Assembly (NCBI RefSeq): GCF_022059845.1
Contig: NZ_CP091851.1
Coordinates: forward strand, 2,046,001-2,110,000
Length of the DNA stretch: 64,000 nt
Direction of reading: 5' to 3'
Source: Terrirubrum flagellatum
Lineage (GTDB): Bacteria > Pseudomonadota > Alphaproteobacteria > Rhizobiales > Beijerinckiaceae
In this document: piece after piece, positions 1-9,587 of the stretch
Layout of the letters: the number at the start of each line of letters is the position of its first letter
Position numbering within the stretch: the stretch's first letter is position 1
Program-made: the position numbers and the translations under genes
The notes under the pieces: model-generated
What the model was told of the DNA's origin: nothing
Databases searched by the model: none
What the model saw: only the letters and a program-made list of their open reading frames with translations

Positions 1-156
1 GATTTCCAATACACGATGCAGATCGCGGAAGCGCTGGCGATCAACGGCACGCCGGCCTTCGTCGTCGGCGACGAGGTGATCGCAGGCGCGGTCGGCGAAC
101 AGCCGATGCGCGACGCGATCAAGGCCGTGCGCCAGTGCGGCAAGGCGACCTGCTAG
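1..156 (+). CDS. DsbA-family thiol-disulfide oxidoreductase, C-terminal fragment
   Basis: This is the 3' end of a gene whose start lies left of the window; 51 residues are readable before the TAG stop. The segment INGTPAFVVGDEVIAG is the typical end of the thioredoxin fold in DsbA-like proteins: a GTP cis-proline loop followed by two beta strands, then a final helix. The last residues hold a Cys pair (QCGKATC). By family this would be a periplasmic or membrane-anchored oxidoreductase acting on protein disulfides. The CXXC active site is outside the window, so activity cannot be judged. The stop codon lies inside the left arm of a palindrome that starts at 155. Confidence 0.75.
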   Translation, partial: DFQYTMQIAEALAINGTPAFVVGDEVIAGAVGEQPMRDAIKAVRQCGKATC

Positions 157-230
157 AGCATGGCGCGAAAAAGTGGGAACCGGTTTTTCCGCGACGAACG
201 CTAGCGTTCGCGCTGCAAAAGCCATGCTCT
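155..230. repeat. Palindromic intergenic repeat (REP/RPE-like)
   Basis: Outer arms AGAGCATGGC (155-164) and GCCATGCTCT (221-230) are perfect inverted repeats. Inside are a second dyad, GCGAAAAAG...GGTTTTTCCGC (about 164-192), and a 16-bp perfect palindrome, CGAACGCTAGCGTTCG (195-210). The inner dyad resembles the element at 55191-55233, so this looks like a dispersed repeat family. It covers the 3' end of the DsbA-like gene and could act as a transcript 3' hairpin. Confidence 0.75.
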
Positions 231-244
231 AAACTTTTAGAATC

Positions 245-292
245 GATCACGTTCCTGCACTTTGATTGATTCAATCAAAGTGCAGCGTGATC
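245..292. repeat. Long perfect hairpin between convergent genes
   Basis: A 15-bp perfect stem (255-269 against 271-285, CTGCACTTTGATTGA and its complement) has a single-base centre. It is extended by GATCACG (245-251) and CGTGATC (286-292) after a small bulge. It ends on the stop codon of the minus-strand gene that begins at 870. Its position between convergent genes suggests a bidirectional terminator or a mobile palindromic unit; there is no clear T tract. Confidence 0.7.
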
Positions 293-870
293 TAGTCGAT
301 CCCCGCTTCTTCTTTTTCAAGAAGCTTCTCGAAGCGCGCCATTGGCTGGCGGCATTGCGACGCCGGCCGCGGCGTCAGCTTTGATGCAATAGCGATATCC
401 GCAGGCTTCAGGAGCGCTGTTCCCAGTTGCTTCAGCGACGAGCCGCAGGTTCTCACGCGTACGCCGTCCTCACCGACTGCAAGCGAGATGGCGCCGTCGC
501 CAGCGTTCGAGATCATGAAGGCGCCGCCGTCGCAGGCGATCGAACAACGCAACGAGCCGTCCTGCTGCTTCTGGCAGCCGTCCTTGACGAAGGCGGATTT
601 GCCGGCGCCCTTCAGGCGCACATGCAAGGCGCCCCATACGGTATCGTCGGCGCCATTGAGCAGTTCGCGATGCAGTTCGACCAGGACTTCGCTGATCGCG
701 CCTTTCGGCGCGCGCGCAAGATCAGCTTTTCCCAGCGATGCGCCATAGCAGGCGCGCTCGCCTGATTTGAGTTGATCAGCCGGCGCGCTCTGCGCAGCGG
801 CCGATGAGACGAGAGTTGCGAAACTCATTGCGGCGCAGGCGGCGCCTGTCAGAAGCAGTTTCATCGACAT
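292..870 (-). CDS. Secreted cysteine-containing hypothetical protein, divergent member of a three-gene tandem family
   Basis: About 192 residues. The ATG at 870 is chosen because AGGA stands 7 nt upstream and a clean signal peptide follows (KLLLTGAACAAMSFATLVSSAAA), giving a likely periplasmic protein. The open frame extends further upstream, but that part overlaps the preceding gene. The mature part has a Cys near the start (ERACYG) and spaced cysteines (DGCQKQ, LRCSIACDGG) that align in order with the two genes upstream, where the equivalents are FGCYERIY, GGGC and (S/E)CG(L/F)DGD. This copy is clearly the most diverged. I know no function for the family. The cysteines suggest disulfides in an exported protein. 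Confidence 0.65.
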   Translation of the reverse strand: MSMKLLLTGAACAAMSFATLVSSAAAQSAPADQLKSGERACYGASLGKADLARAPKGAISEVLVELHRELLNGADDTVWGALHVRLKGAGKSAFVKDGCQKQQDGSLRCSIACDGGAFMISNAGDGAISLAVGEDGVRVRTCGSSLKQLGTALLKPADIAIASKLTPRPASQCRQPMARFEKLLEKEEAGID

Positions 871-902
871 CACGAAGTCCTGTGGCAGAGGGGCGAGCCC
901 AT

Positions 903-1391
903 TCAGTTCTTCAGCTCGCACGCCTTCTTGTCGGCGCGCGCCAGGAGAAACACGCGATGCGCAGGTCCTCGCGCGGCGCGATGATCGAGGTCCCCGCCCG
1001 GCGCATCGGCTTCGAACGCGACATAATCAGGAATTTCGAGCCGGAGCCCGGCGCGATCGGCTTTCAGCACCGCGCGTCCGGCATCGCCGTCCAAACCGCA
1101 GGAAAGAGCGTCTCCTTCAGCCTTGCAGCCGCCGCCGGCCGACCATTGCCGCTTGTCATTCGTGAACTGCGCGATGAGCCCGGCCTGCGCCCGATATCCG
1201 AGGTCGGCGTCGCCATCGAATTTGCTGATGTCGACCGCGATGCGCCGCACGGATTGAGCGGGATTCTTCGCGAGATGATCAGCCGTGTAGATGCGCTCGT
1301 AGCAGCCGAAGGCCGCGGTCTCAGCCGCAGCGGCGACGGGCGCCAACAGGACAAGCGCAGTCGCGATGCGGATATGCGCGCGAAATGTCAT
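903..1391 (-). CDS. Secreted cysteine-containing hypothetical protein, tandem paralogue
   Basis: 162 residues from the ATG at 1391, which has a G-rich Shine-Dalgarno about 8 nt upstream and opens a signal peptide (MTFRAHIRIATALVLLAPVAAAAE). The mature protein starts AAFGCYERIYTADHLA and contains WSAGGGCKAEGDALSCGLDGD and LRLEIPDYVAF. Each of these blocks has a clear counterpart in the gene at 1475-1966, and weaker ones in 292-870. All three genes are on the same strand with short gaps, which suggests tandem duplication and possible co-transcription. The function is unknown. The conserved paired cysteines point to a disulfide-stabilised periplasmic fold. Confidence 0.65.
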   Translation of the reverse strand: MTFRAHIRIATALVLLAPVAAAAETAAFGCYERIYTADHLAKNPAQSVRRIAVDISKFDGDADLGYRAQAGLIAQFTNDKRQWSAGGGCKAEGDALSCGLDGDAGRAVLKADRAGLRLEIPDYVAFEADAPGGDLDHRAARGPAHRVFLLARADKKACELKN

Positions 1392-1474
1392 GAGTTTACC
1401 CCCGAGCCTCGGCCGCGCCTCTAAGGGGCAAATGACGGCGGTAAAGTGTGGCGACGCACGCTGCGCGCGGCTCT

Positions 1475-1966
1475 CTATCGTTTGGTCGCGCAGGCCGACG
1501 GGGCGGCGCGCTGAAGAATAGATATTCGATGGGCGCCGCCTCCGAGCTTCACGAGATTGACGTCGCCTTCGGGCTCGTCGGCGCCAAGCGCGATATAATT
1601 TGGAATCTCCAGGCGCAGGCGGTCGCCGGCGGCGCGCGCGATCACCCAGCCATGATCGCCGTCGAAGCCACATTCAAGCGCTCCGCCTTTCTTCACGCAT
1701 CCGCCGCCTGTGCTCCAGCGGGATTTGCGATCGAAAAAGTAGACGGCGATGTCGATGCCGGCGGTGAAGCCTTGCTCGGGATCGCCGATTTGCGGGCGGC
1801 CTACGCGCACGGTCATGTGGCGCACGGCCTGACCGGGATCGCCGGCGGTTTCGACGGCCGAATAGATCCGCTCATAGCAGCCGAAGCGGGGCGCGGCGGC
1901 GAACGCCGCGCCGGAGGCCGCCGCGAGCGGCAGGAGAGCGAAGGAGCAGCGGCGTAACGGCGGCAT
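1475..1966 (-). CDS. Secreted cysteine-containing hypothetical protein, tandem paralogue
   Basis: 163 residues. The ATG at 1966 has GGA 7 nt upstream and begins a signal peptide (MPPLRRCSFALLPLAAASGAAFA). The mature sequence has RFGCYERIYSAVETAG, RWSTGGGCVKKGGALECG and LRLEIPNYIALGADEPEG, closely matching the next gene downstream. It is the first of the three tandem genes in transcription order. It diverges from accB across about 270 nt. The function is unknown. Confidence 0.65.
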   Translation of the reverse strand: MPPLRRCSFALLPLAAASGAAFAAAPRFGCYERIYSAVETAGDPGQAVRHMTVRVGRPQIGDPEQGFTAGIDIAVYFFDRKSRWSTGGGCVKKGGALECGFDGDHGWVIARAAGDRLRLEIPNYIALGADEPEGDVNLVKLGGGAHRISILQRAAPSACATKR

Positions 1967-2237
1967 CGGCGATTTCCGGCAGGTTGCGAAAGCGATATTC
2001 ACAGGCGTCGTGGGCGGACAAGGGGCGCGGCCGCACCCGGCCGCGCCCTCCTTCCCCTTTCCGAACGCCCCGCCTATAAGCGCCGGACCTTCATCCGCCT
2101 GAGCCTCGTGCCCGCCCTTCCCCGCATCGCCTTTTCCGGTTTCGAAACGCCCGCCGCAGGCCGGGCGACGATCCCGTGCGATCCGAAGCAGGCCCCGACG
2201 GCTCGCCGGCGTCCATAATCCGTCCAGGATCTTCTCA

Positions 2238-2711
2238 ATGGCCAAACAGAGCCCCATCGATACCGAATTCGTCCGCGAGCTGGCGCTGCTGGTCAGCGAA
2301 ACCGGCTTGTCGGAGATCGAGGTCGAAAAGGGCGACCTGAAGATCAGGGTGGCCCGCACGGTAACAGTCGCAGCTCCGGCCACCGTCCTGGCTGCGCCGG
2401 TCGCCGCCGCCCCCGTTGCGGCCGCGTCCGCTCCTGTCGTCGCCGCCCCGCCGGCGGCCGCCAATCTGAAAGACCATCCCGGCGCGGTGAAGTCGCCGAT
2501 GGTCGGCACCGCCTATCGCCGTCCCTCGCCCGACGCCAAGGCGTTCGTCGATGTGGGTTCGAGCGTGAAGGCGGGCGACCGCCTCTTCCTCGTCGAGGCC
2601 ATGAAGACCTTCAACGACATCGTCGCGCCCAAGGCCGGCGTCGTGAGCGCCATTTTCGTCGATGACGGCCAGCCGGTCGAATATGACGAGCCGATGTGCG
2701 TGATCGAGTGA
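2238..2711 (+). CDS. accB: Biotin carboxyl carrier protein of acetyl-CoA carboxylase
   Basis: 157 residues. It carries biotin for acetyl-CoA carboxylase, the cytosolic first step of fatty-acid synthesis. Residues 1-40 are the N-terminal dimerisation region, residues about 42-75 an Ala/Pro/Val-rich flexible linker, and residues 82-157 the biotinyl domain. The biotinylation motif is EAMKT with the target at Lys123; Thr replaces the second Met of the common EAMKM. accC follows after 19 nt, so the two genes are almost certainly one operon. Confidence 0.96.
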   Translation: MAKQSPIDTEFVRELALLVSETGLSEIEVEKGDLKIRVARTVTVAAPATVLAAPVAAAPVAAASAPVVAAPPAAANLKDHPGAVKSPMVGTAYRRPSPDAKAFVDVGSSVKAGDRLFLVEAMKTFNDIVAPKAGVVSAIFVDDGQPVEYDEPMCVIE

Positions 2712-2730
2712 CGCGGGGCGGAACCGCATC

Positions 2731-4086
<1,356 letters not shown>

Positions 4087-4180
4087 GTCCGGCGGGCGGG
4101 CGTCGAAGCGGTTGAAGCCTCCGCATGTTCCGTGCTTCACATGGGGCATGACGACCTTCCGCTCCGGAACGCCTCGGCGA

Positions 4181-4597
4181 ATGAGAAGAATCGCGCCTTT
4201 CCTTGGCCTTCTCGGCGCGCTGATCGCCACAGGCGCTGCGGCGGTGACGCCGATCTCGCCGAAATTCGAGGAGGAGACGCTCCGTCTCCTCGAAAGCGCG
4301 TTCGCGGCGCAGGGCTTTGACGAGCGCGCCTTCTCCGCCATCGCGCAGACGGCGCTCGGCGTGCTCGGCGCCGGCGGCGAGAGCCGCAAGTCACGCTATC
4401 TCTCGGATTATCCACAAATGCCGCATGTCACGGCGGAGAGTGAAAAACTCGCCGACGGCTGCATGCGCGTTTCGCTGGCGGCGTGGTGGCCGAATGCGCC
4501 AACCAGGCGCAGCGTGCTGCGCGGCATCTATTGCATGAAGCTCGACAGCGCCTACCGATGGCATACGCGCGGCCAGAATGTCAGCGCCGAGAAATGA
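4181..4597 (+). CDS. Exported hypothetical protein between accC and aat
   Basis: 138 residues if translated from the ATG at 4181, which starts a good signal peptide (MRRIAPFLGLLGALIATGAAA). Upstream in-frame ATGs at 4148 and a longer frame from 4112 are possible but would bury the signal peptide. The mature protein has SPKFEEETLRLLE near its start, two cysteines (DGCMRV, IYCMKLD) and a conserved-looking WWPNAP. I do not recognise a family. It lies in line with accC and aat and is probably transcribed with them. A periplasmic location is inferred from the signal only. Confidence 0.6.
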   Translation: MRRIAPFLGLLGALIATGAAAVTPISPKFEEETLRLLESAFAAQGFDERAFSAIAQTALGVLGAGGESRKSRYLSDYPQMPHVTAESEKLADGCMRVSLAAWWPNAPTRRSVLRGIYCMKLDSAYRWHTRGQNVSAEK

Positions 4598-4633
4598 GCG
4601 CGGGCGCGTGACTCGCTTGGCGATGACGGATCG

Positions 4634-5305
4634 ATGAGCCGCTCCGAAGAAGCCGTCTCGATCACTCCCGATATTCTGCTTCGCGCCTACGCCGCCGGCG
4701 TCTTTCCCATGGCGGAGAGCGCCGACGATCCCGGACTTTACTGGGTCGAGCCGAAGGCGCGCGGAATCATTCCGCTCGACGGGCTGATCGTGTCGCGTTC
4801 GCTGGCGAAGGCGGTGAAGCAGGACAGATTCCGCATCCGCGTCGATCATGATTTCGACGCCGTGATCACGGCCTGCGCCGAGGCGAAGAGCGACAGGCCA
4901 AACACCTGGATCAATGCGCGCATTCGCCAGCTCTATCGCGCGCTGTTCGATCAGGGGAACGCGCATACGATCGAATGCTGGCGCGATGACGCGCTGGTCG
5001 GCGGGCTTTATGGCGTCAGTCTCGGCGGCGTCTTCTTCGGCGAGAGCATGTTCCATCGCGCGAGCGACGCCTCGAAAGTGGCGCTCGTCCATCTGGTCGC
5101 GCGGCTGCGGCGCGGTTGCTACCGGCTGCTCGACGCGCAATTCATCACCGATCATCTCGCGTCGCTCGGCGCCGTCGAGATTTCGCGGGCGCGCTACAAG
5201 AGATTGCTGGCGGAAGCCGTCGTCACGCGCCCGCTGCCGGATACATGGAGCGAAGCGGAGCCGATCAATGGCGCCGAGGCGCTCGCGATCCTGCGCGGAG
5301 AATGA
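4634..5305 (+). CDS. aat: Leucyl/phenylalanyl-tRNA-protein transferase
   Basis: 223 residues, the typical length. It adds Leu or Phe to proteins with N-terminal Arg or Lys, making them N-end-rule substrates for ClpS/ClpAP in the cytosol. Family hallmarks are LLRAYAAGVFPMAE near the start, WVEPKARGIIPLDG, WINARIRQLYRALF, ECWRDDALVGGLYGV, FFGESMFHRASDASK and LDAQFITDHLASLGA. The gene sits in the accB-accC-aat arrangement often found in alphaproteobacteria. It is convergent with, and 3 nt from, the DUF2155 gene. Confidence 0.96.
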   Translation: MSRSEEAVSITPDILLRAYAAGVFPMAESADDPGLYWVEPKARGIIPLDGLIVSRSLAKAVKQDRFRIRVDHDFDAVITACAEAKSDRPNTWINARIRQLYRALFDQGNAHTIECWRDDALVGGLYGVSLGGVFFGESMFHRASDASKVALVHLVARLRRGCYRLLDAQFITDHLASLGAVEISRARYKRLLAEAVVTRPLPDTWSEAEPINGAEALAILRGE

Positions 5306-5308
5306 ACT

Positions 5309-5956
5309 CTAGCGGCCGGAGTCGCGGCTGAGATCAGGCCCCGCGCCGCCTCCGCCGCCGAACGAGAAGGTCGGGAAGAAGCGCCGCGCTGGCGCCACCG
5401 GCTGCACCAGGACGCCCTGCTGCGGAGCCACATCGATCTTCGGTCGTTCGGCGCGGGCGACGTCCGTATTCTGGTTGGGCTGGCGCTGCGGCAAAGTCGC
5501 CTGCGGACGCGGCGCAACCGCGACGACCTCCGGCTCCTTCGGCTCGGGGATGATGTCCTTGCCGCCTTTGCACTCGGTCAGCCAGATGTCGTAAATCGCG
5601 TGCTCGATGCTGGAGATGCCGGGACTCGCGGCGAACATCCAGCCAGTGAAGATGCGGCGATATTCGTTCGCGAAGGTGACCTCGTCGACTTCGACGAAGG
5701 TGGTCGAATTGGCCGGCTCCGTCGGCGGGCGCGAATAGCAGACGCGAGGCGTGAGCTGCAGCGCGCCGAACTGCACGGTTTCGTCGATCGCCACCTCGAA
5801 CGAGATGATGCGCCCGGTGATCTTGTCGAGGCCGGAGAAGACGGCGGTCGGATTCTTGATCTTGTCGGCGAACGCTGGCGCAGAAACCGCGATGGTCAAA
5901 GCCAGGGCGGCCAAAGACGCCCGAATCGGCGCGCGCAGCAAAGAGATCAATCGCAT
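5309..5956 (-). CDS. DUF2155 domain-containing exported protein
   Basis: 215 residues from the ATG at 5956; an upstream in-frame ATG at 5974 is less likely. A signal peptide (SLLRAPIRASLAALALTIAVSAPAFA) is followed by the DUF2155 domain: KIKNPTAVFSGLDKITGRI, then FGALQLTPRVCYSRPPTE and IFTGWMFAASPGISSIEHA, with Cys pairs in CYSRP and TECKGG. The C-terminal third is Pro/Gln/Gly-rich and looks disordered (PQATLPQRQPNQN...GGGGGAGP). The biochemical role is unknown; a periplasmic or envelope location is inferred. The family commonly sits beside NDUFA12 and aat in alphaproteobacteria, as here. Confidence 0.88.
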   Translation of the reverse strand: MRLISLLRAPIRASLAALALTIAVSAPAFADKIKNPTAVFSGLDKITGRIISFEVAIDETVQFGALQLTPRVCYSRPPTEPANSTTFVEVDEVTFANEYRRIFTGWMFAASPGISSIEHAIYDIWLTECKGGKDIIPEPKEPEVVAVAPRPQATLPQRQPNQNTDVARAERPKIDVAPQQGVLVQPVAPARRFFPTFSFGGGGGAGPDLSRDSGR

Positions 5957-6017
5957 GGGGGAGCCCGTTAGCATCGGATCGCGGCGCGAAAAAGACCGGC
6001 GGTGAAAGGAGTTGAGG

Positions 6018-6389
6018 CTATGGCGCGCTGTTGGTGGTGGCGACGTGCTCCGGGTCGCGCTGATGCTCGCGCTCGAAGGTCAGGAAGTCGTAATAGCCGC
6101 AGCGCGCCTCGCCGGGAAATTCGCGGCAGATCTGCGGACGCGCCTCGTAGACGGTGCAGCGGCGTTTGTCGGTGTCGAAGAAGCGGCAGATATGGCCGTA
6201 GTGATCATCGCGCTGCCGGCGCAGCACCCGGTCATAACCGCTCGCCGATTTGGTGAAGCGCTTCTCCGCGGCCTCAGGCGAAATGTCGAAATGCCGGGCC
6301 AGCCGCGCCACGTCCCGCCTGGTCACTGCGATGACGGGATAGCTGCAGCAATAGCCCGGACATTTCAGGCAGTTATACTTCTGTTTCAA
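6018..6389 (-). CDS. YkgJ-family cysteine cluster protein
   Basis: 123 residues. The N-terminus has the CXXCXXXCC cluster (YNCLKCPGYCCSYPV), and later cysteines (HICRFFD, RRCTVYEARPQICREFPGEARC) complete the Fe-S or zinc cluster pattern of the YkgJ/UPF0153 family. It is probably a small cytosolic metal-binding protein; the substrate is unknown. It lies between the DUF2155 and NDUFA12 genes on the same strand, 34 nt downstream of the latter, so the three may be co-transcribed. Confidence 0.88.
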   Translation of the reverse strand: MKQKYNCLKCPGYCCSYPVIAVTRRDVARLARHFDISPEAAEKRFTKSASGYDRVLRRQRDDHYGHICRFFDTDKRRCTVYEARPQICREFPGEARCGYYDFLTFEREHQRDPEHVATTNSAP

Positions 6390-6423
6390 GAAACTGCTTT
6401 CGCGTGAGGAAGCGGTCGGAAAG

Positions 6424-6834
6424 TCAGGCGCCGGGCGTCCAGGCGCTGTAGTCGCCGGTCGCGGCCGGCCGCGCCCCGCCCGTCAGCGACGAGCCAGCGG
6501 GCCGCCAGGCCTCCGGCGTCCCTGTCATGTTGGGCTTGTGGGGCTGCTGCCATTCGCGCGGGCGGTAATCCTCCTTCGACGGCGGCGTATCGGTCCGGTG
6601 ATGCATCCAGCCATGCCATCCCGGGGGGATTTTCGAAGCGTCGGCCTCGCCCTTGTAGATCACCCAGCGGCGCTCGAAGCCAAGCGCCGGGTCGAGCTTG
6701 CCGCCGGCGGTGCGGTAATAGACGTTGCCGAACTCGTCCTCGCCGACCTTCTCGCCAAAGCGCCAGGTGTGGAACCGCGTGCCGACTGTCTGGCCGTTCC
6801 ACCAGGTGAGGATATGAATCAGGAAGTCTTTCAT
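6424..6834 (-). CDS. NADH:ubiquinone oxidoreductase accessory subunit NDUFA12
   Basis: 136 residues from the ATG at 6834 (an ATG at 6849 is also open). The sequence has the B17.2/NDUFA12 signature: FLIHILTWWNGQTVGTRFHT, then GKVGEDEFGNVYYR-type residues (GEKVGEDEFGNVYY), RRWVIYKGEADASKIPPGWH and GWMHHRTDTPPS. It is an accessory subunit of respiratory complex I on the cytoplasmic face of the inner membrane. This subunit is restricted to alphaproteobacteria and mitochondria, which makes it a strong taxonomic marker. Confidence 0.94.
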   Translation of the reverse strand: MKDFLIHILTWWNGQTVGTRFHTWRFGEKVGEDEFGNVYYRTAGGKLDPALGFERRWVIYKGEADASKIPPGWHGWMHHRTDTPPSKEDYRPREWQQPHKPNMTGTPEAWRPAGSSLTGGARPAATGDYSAWTPGA

Positions 6835-6917
6835 GGCTCGTCCGCGCAAGCGTCGGAGCCTTATGGCGGAGGGCGCCGCATGAGTCCAGAATTCGCGGCG
6901 CCGCAGCGCGTCGATGC

Positions 6918-7382
6918 TTACAGTCCCGGCGTGATCGCGATCGCCAGCGTGACGGGCTCGGCTGACGAGTCTGTTTCGATCTTGGAGAGACGAAGTCCCT
7001 GCGTCGGTCCGGGTTCGCGCAACGGCCTGAACTGAAGTTCGCCGCGCGCCATGCCCGTCGAGCGCCAGCAGAGACGCTGCGCCGGCGCATCGAATTCACG
7101 GCCACGCCCATCCTCGATGACAGCATGCACATGCATGCCGGACGCGCCGTCGGGCCTGACGATCAGACGAATGCGATCGAGCCCGACGCGGCCGATCTGC
7201 ACCGGCGCGAGACAGCCTGTCAGCGACGAGCAGGATTGCGAGCGCTCCGAGACGATCTCGCCCGTCTCATCGAGCTGCGCGATGGTGATGGCGCCGCGCG
7301 GCGCGCTCGGCGCATCCGCGGTGGAGATCGGCACGCCGGATGCTGCAAGGGCGGCGATTACGGGGATGGTCATGCAGTCCAT
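6918..7382 (-). CDS. Exported hypothetical protein
   Basis: 154 residues from the ATG at 7382, which is preceded by GAGAGG at good spacing; an ATG at 7373 is an alternative. The N-terminus (MTIPVIAALAASGVPISTADA) resembles a short signal peptide. The mature part has a close Cys pair (SQSCSSLTGC) and HVHAVIEDGRGREFDAPAQR. No family is recognised. It is on the same strand as NDUFA12, about 80 nt upstream. The secreted location is an inference from the N-terminus. Confidence 0.55.
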   Translation of the reverse strand: MDCMTIPVIAALAASGVPISTADAPSAPRGAITIAQLDETGEIVSERSQSCSSLTGCLAPVQIGRVGLDRIRLIVRPDGASGMHVHAVIEDGRGREFDAPAQRLCWRSTGMARGELQFRPLREPGPTQGLRLSKIETDSSAEPVTLAIAITPGL

Positions 7383-7619
7383 GGCGACCTCTCGAGGTTG
7401 CGTCACGACTGCTGGCATCGTGCAGACCGGGCGACCATTCCTCTCTTCGGACCGGGGCTTCACGAGGTCCGCTAGTGGAATCGGGTCGGCGTGGCGCCGA
7501 TGATTGATTCAAAATAGTGCGCATCGAATCTTAACGAAGTGTTGCGCCGCACGGCCCGAAGGCGCTCGCGCGACGCGACTAAGATATCCTACGTAGCCAG
7601 TCGTTCTTGCGCGGTCCGA

Positions 7620-8903
7620 CTACTCGCCCGCGATCTGCAGACGCGGCCGGCGCGCCGTCGACGCGCCCTTGAGCTGCTCGATCGAACGCAGACGATTTTC
7701 CTCGGCCGCGATGTAGTCGCGCGTGACGGGCACGACGCCATGCTTCTTGGCGAGCTGGACCTGGAACACCATCAGCCCGTTGCGCGGCGAGCGGAACGCC
7801 GCCTCCGATGACGCGAGATAGAACTCCCACATGCGGCAGAAGCGCTCGTCATAGAGACGCGCGGCCTCATCGCGCCGCGCCATGAAGCGTTCGCGCCACG
7901 CCTTCAGCGTCTCGGCGTAGTGCAGCCGCAGGATTTCGACATCGGTCACCATCAGACCGGCGCGCTCGATCGCCGGCAGCACTTCCGACAGCGACGGGAT
8001 GTAGCCGCCGGGGAAGATATATTTCGCAATCCACGGATTGGTCGCGCCCGGCGGCTCGTTGCGGCCTATCGAATGCAGCACCATGACGCCGTCTTCCTTC
8101 AGCATCTCGGCGCATTTCCGGAAATAGGCGTCGTAGAATCCGACGCCGACATGCTCGAACATGCCGACCGACACGATGCGGTCATAGACGCTCTGGATGT
8201 CGCGATAGTCGATCAGATCGAACCTCACGCGATCTGTCAGATTCTTCTGCCGCGCGCGCTCGCTCGCCGTCGCAAGCTGCTCCTTCGACAAGGTCACGCC
8301 GCGCGGCTGCGCGTTGCAGATTTCGGCGAGATAGAGCGCAAGCCCTCCCCAGCCCGAGCCGATGTCAAGCACGCGCTGTCCCGGCTTGACGAGGAGCTTC
8401 GCGGCGAGATGCCGTTTCTTCGCGAGTTGCGCCTCGTCGAGCGACTGATCCGGCCGCTCGAAATAGGCGCAGCTATATTGGCGGTCGGCGTCGAGGAAGA
8501 GGCTGTAGAGTCCGCCGTCGAGATCATAGTGATGCGCGACATTCCTTTGCGAGGCGCTGCGCACATTGAGCTGGCTGATCCGCCGCCAGCCATAACGCAG
8601 CGCGCTGAGAGCCCGCGCCCACCAGGGCGGCTCGCCAAGCGAATAATAATTGTCGCTGAGAAGCCGGAGGACGTCGATCAGCGCGCCCTGCTCCACGATG
8701 AGGGAGCCGTCCATGAAGGCTTCGCCAAGCTGGAGCTCGGGATCGAGGAGGACCTTGAGCTGCGCGGCCGAACCGGTGAAACGGATCGCGTGAGGCGGGC
8801 CCGATCCGTCTCCGAATTCGATCGTCCGTCCGCCGGCCGTGGTCACCATCAGGCGCCCCGATCTGACGATCGACGTGAAAACCTTCTCGAGAAGCCAGTC
8901 CAT
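7620..8903 (-). CDS. cfa: Cyclopropane-fatty-acyl-phospholipid synthase family protein
   Basis: 427 residues. It is an S-adenosylmethionine-dependent enzyme that converts cis double bonds of membrane phospholipid acyl chains into cyclopropane rings. The N-terminal lipid-binding half (residues about 1-150) leads into the methyltransferase domain, with motif I VLDIGSGWGGLALYLAE near residue 195. The hallmark YSCAYFERPDQSLDEAQ lies just before it, and later come VSVGMFEHVGVGFYDAYF and KYIFPGGYIPSLSEV. Cfa enzymes are often induced in stationary phase or by acid; no regulatory site is evident here. Confidence 0.93.
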   Translation of the reverse strand: MDWLLEKVFTSIVRSGRLMVTTAGGRTIEFGDGSGPPHAIRFTGSAAQLKVLLDPELQLGEAFMDGSLIVEQGALIDVLRLLSDNYYSLGEPPWWARALSALRYGWRRISQLNVRSASQRNVAHHYDLDGGLYSLFLDADRQYSCAYFERPDQSLDEAQLAKKRHLAAKLLVKPGQRVLDIGSGWGGLALYLAEICNAQPRGVTLSKEQLATASERARQKNLTDRVRFDLIDYRDIQSVYDRIVSVGMFEHVGVGFYDAYFRKCAEMLKEDGVMVLHSIGRNEPPGATNPWIAKYIFPGGYIPSLSEVLPAIERAGLMVTDVEILRLHYAETLKAWRERFMARRDEAARLYDERFCRMWEFYLASSEAAFRSPRNGLMVFQVQLAKKHGVVPVTRDYIAAEENRLRSIEQLKGASTARRPRLQIAGE

Positions 8904-9042
8904 CCGGGCGACCCCGCTTAATCATGCATCTGCATTTAAGATAATGTTCGCGATCTCCATTCCGCAGCGGCGCCAGCCGCAATCCTGCCATGTTTAATGC
9001 AATTGGCGGGATTTCGGCACCCAATAAGCATGCGCCTGTTTT

Positions 9043-9076
9043 GGCAAAAGAAAAGGGCGGCTCTCGCGAGCCGCCC
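9043..9076 (-). terminator. Rho-independent terminator of the rplM-rpsI operon
   Basis: On the minus strand, GGGCGGCT pairs with AGCCGCCC around a CGCGAG loop (9055-9076) and is followed by TTTTCTTTT (9054 down to about 9046). It starts about 25 nt past the rpsI stop codon. Confidence 0.85.
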
Positions 9077-9101
9077 TTCCGAAGACATAAGCCGTAATCG
9101 A

Positions 9102-9587
9102 TCAGCGCTTCGAGAACTGGAAGCTGCGACGCGCCTTGGCGCGGCCGTACTTCTTGCGCTCGACCACGCGGCTGTCGCGGGTCAGGAAGCCTTCCTTCTT
9201 GAGCACGCTGCGAAGCTCCGGCTCGTAGTAGGTCAGCGCCTTCGACAGGCCGTGGCGCACGGCGCCGGCCTGACCGGAGAGACCGCCGCCCTCGACCGCG
9301 ACGATGATGTCGTACTGGTCGAGACGGTTGGCGATCAGCAGCGGCTGCTTGAGGATCATCTGCAGCACGGGGCGGGCGAAATACTGCTCGACCGGCTTCT
9401 CGTTGATGATGATCTTGCCCGGGCCGCGCTTCAGCCAGACGCGCGCGACGGCGTCCTTGCGCTTGCCGGTGGCGTAGGCGCGGCCCTGCTTGTCGAGCTT
9501 CTGAACGTGACGCGGCGCGTCCGAAACGACGGCGGCCGGCTTCGCGGCGGAGCCGAGATCAGCGAGTGAGGAGAGTGTCTCAGCCAT
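9102..9587 (-). CDS. rpsI: 30S ribosomal protein S9
   Basis: 161 residues with an alphaproteobacterial N-terminal extension (about 35 residues) before [19 protein letters not shown]. The core motifs are all present: [36 protein letters not shown] and the C-terminal tail [10 protein letters not shown], whose last residues reach the P-site tRNA. The start codon overlaps the rplM stop (ATGA), so translation is coupled. It ends just before a clear terminator. Confidence 0.98.
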   Translation of the reverse strand: MAETLSSLADLGSAAKPAAVVSDAPRHVQKLDKQGRAYATGKRKDAVARVWLKRGPGKIIINEKPVEQYFARPVLQMILKQPLLIANRLDQYDIIVAVEGGGLSGQAGAVRHGLSKALTYYEPELRSVLKKEGFLTRDSRVVERKKYGRAKARRSFQFSKR

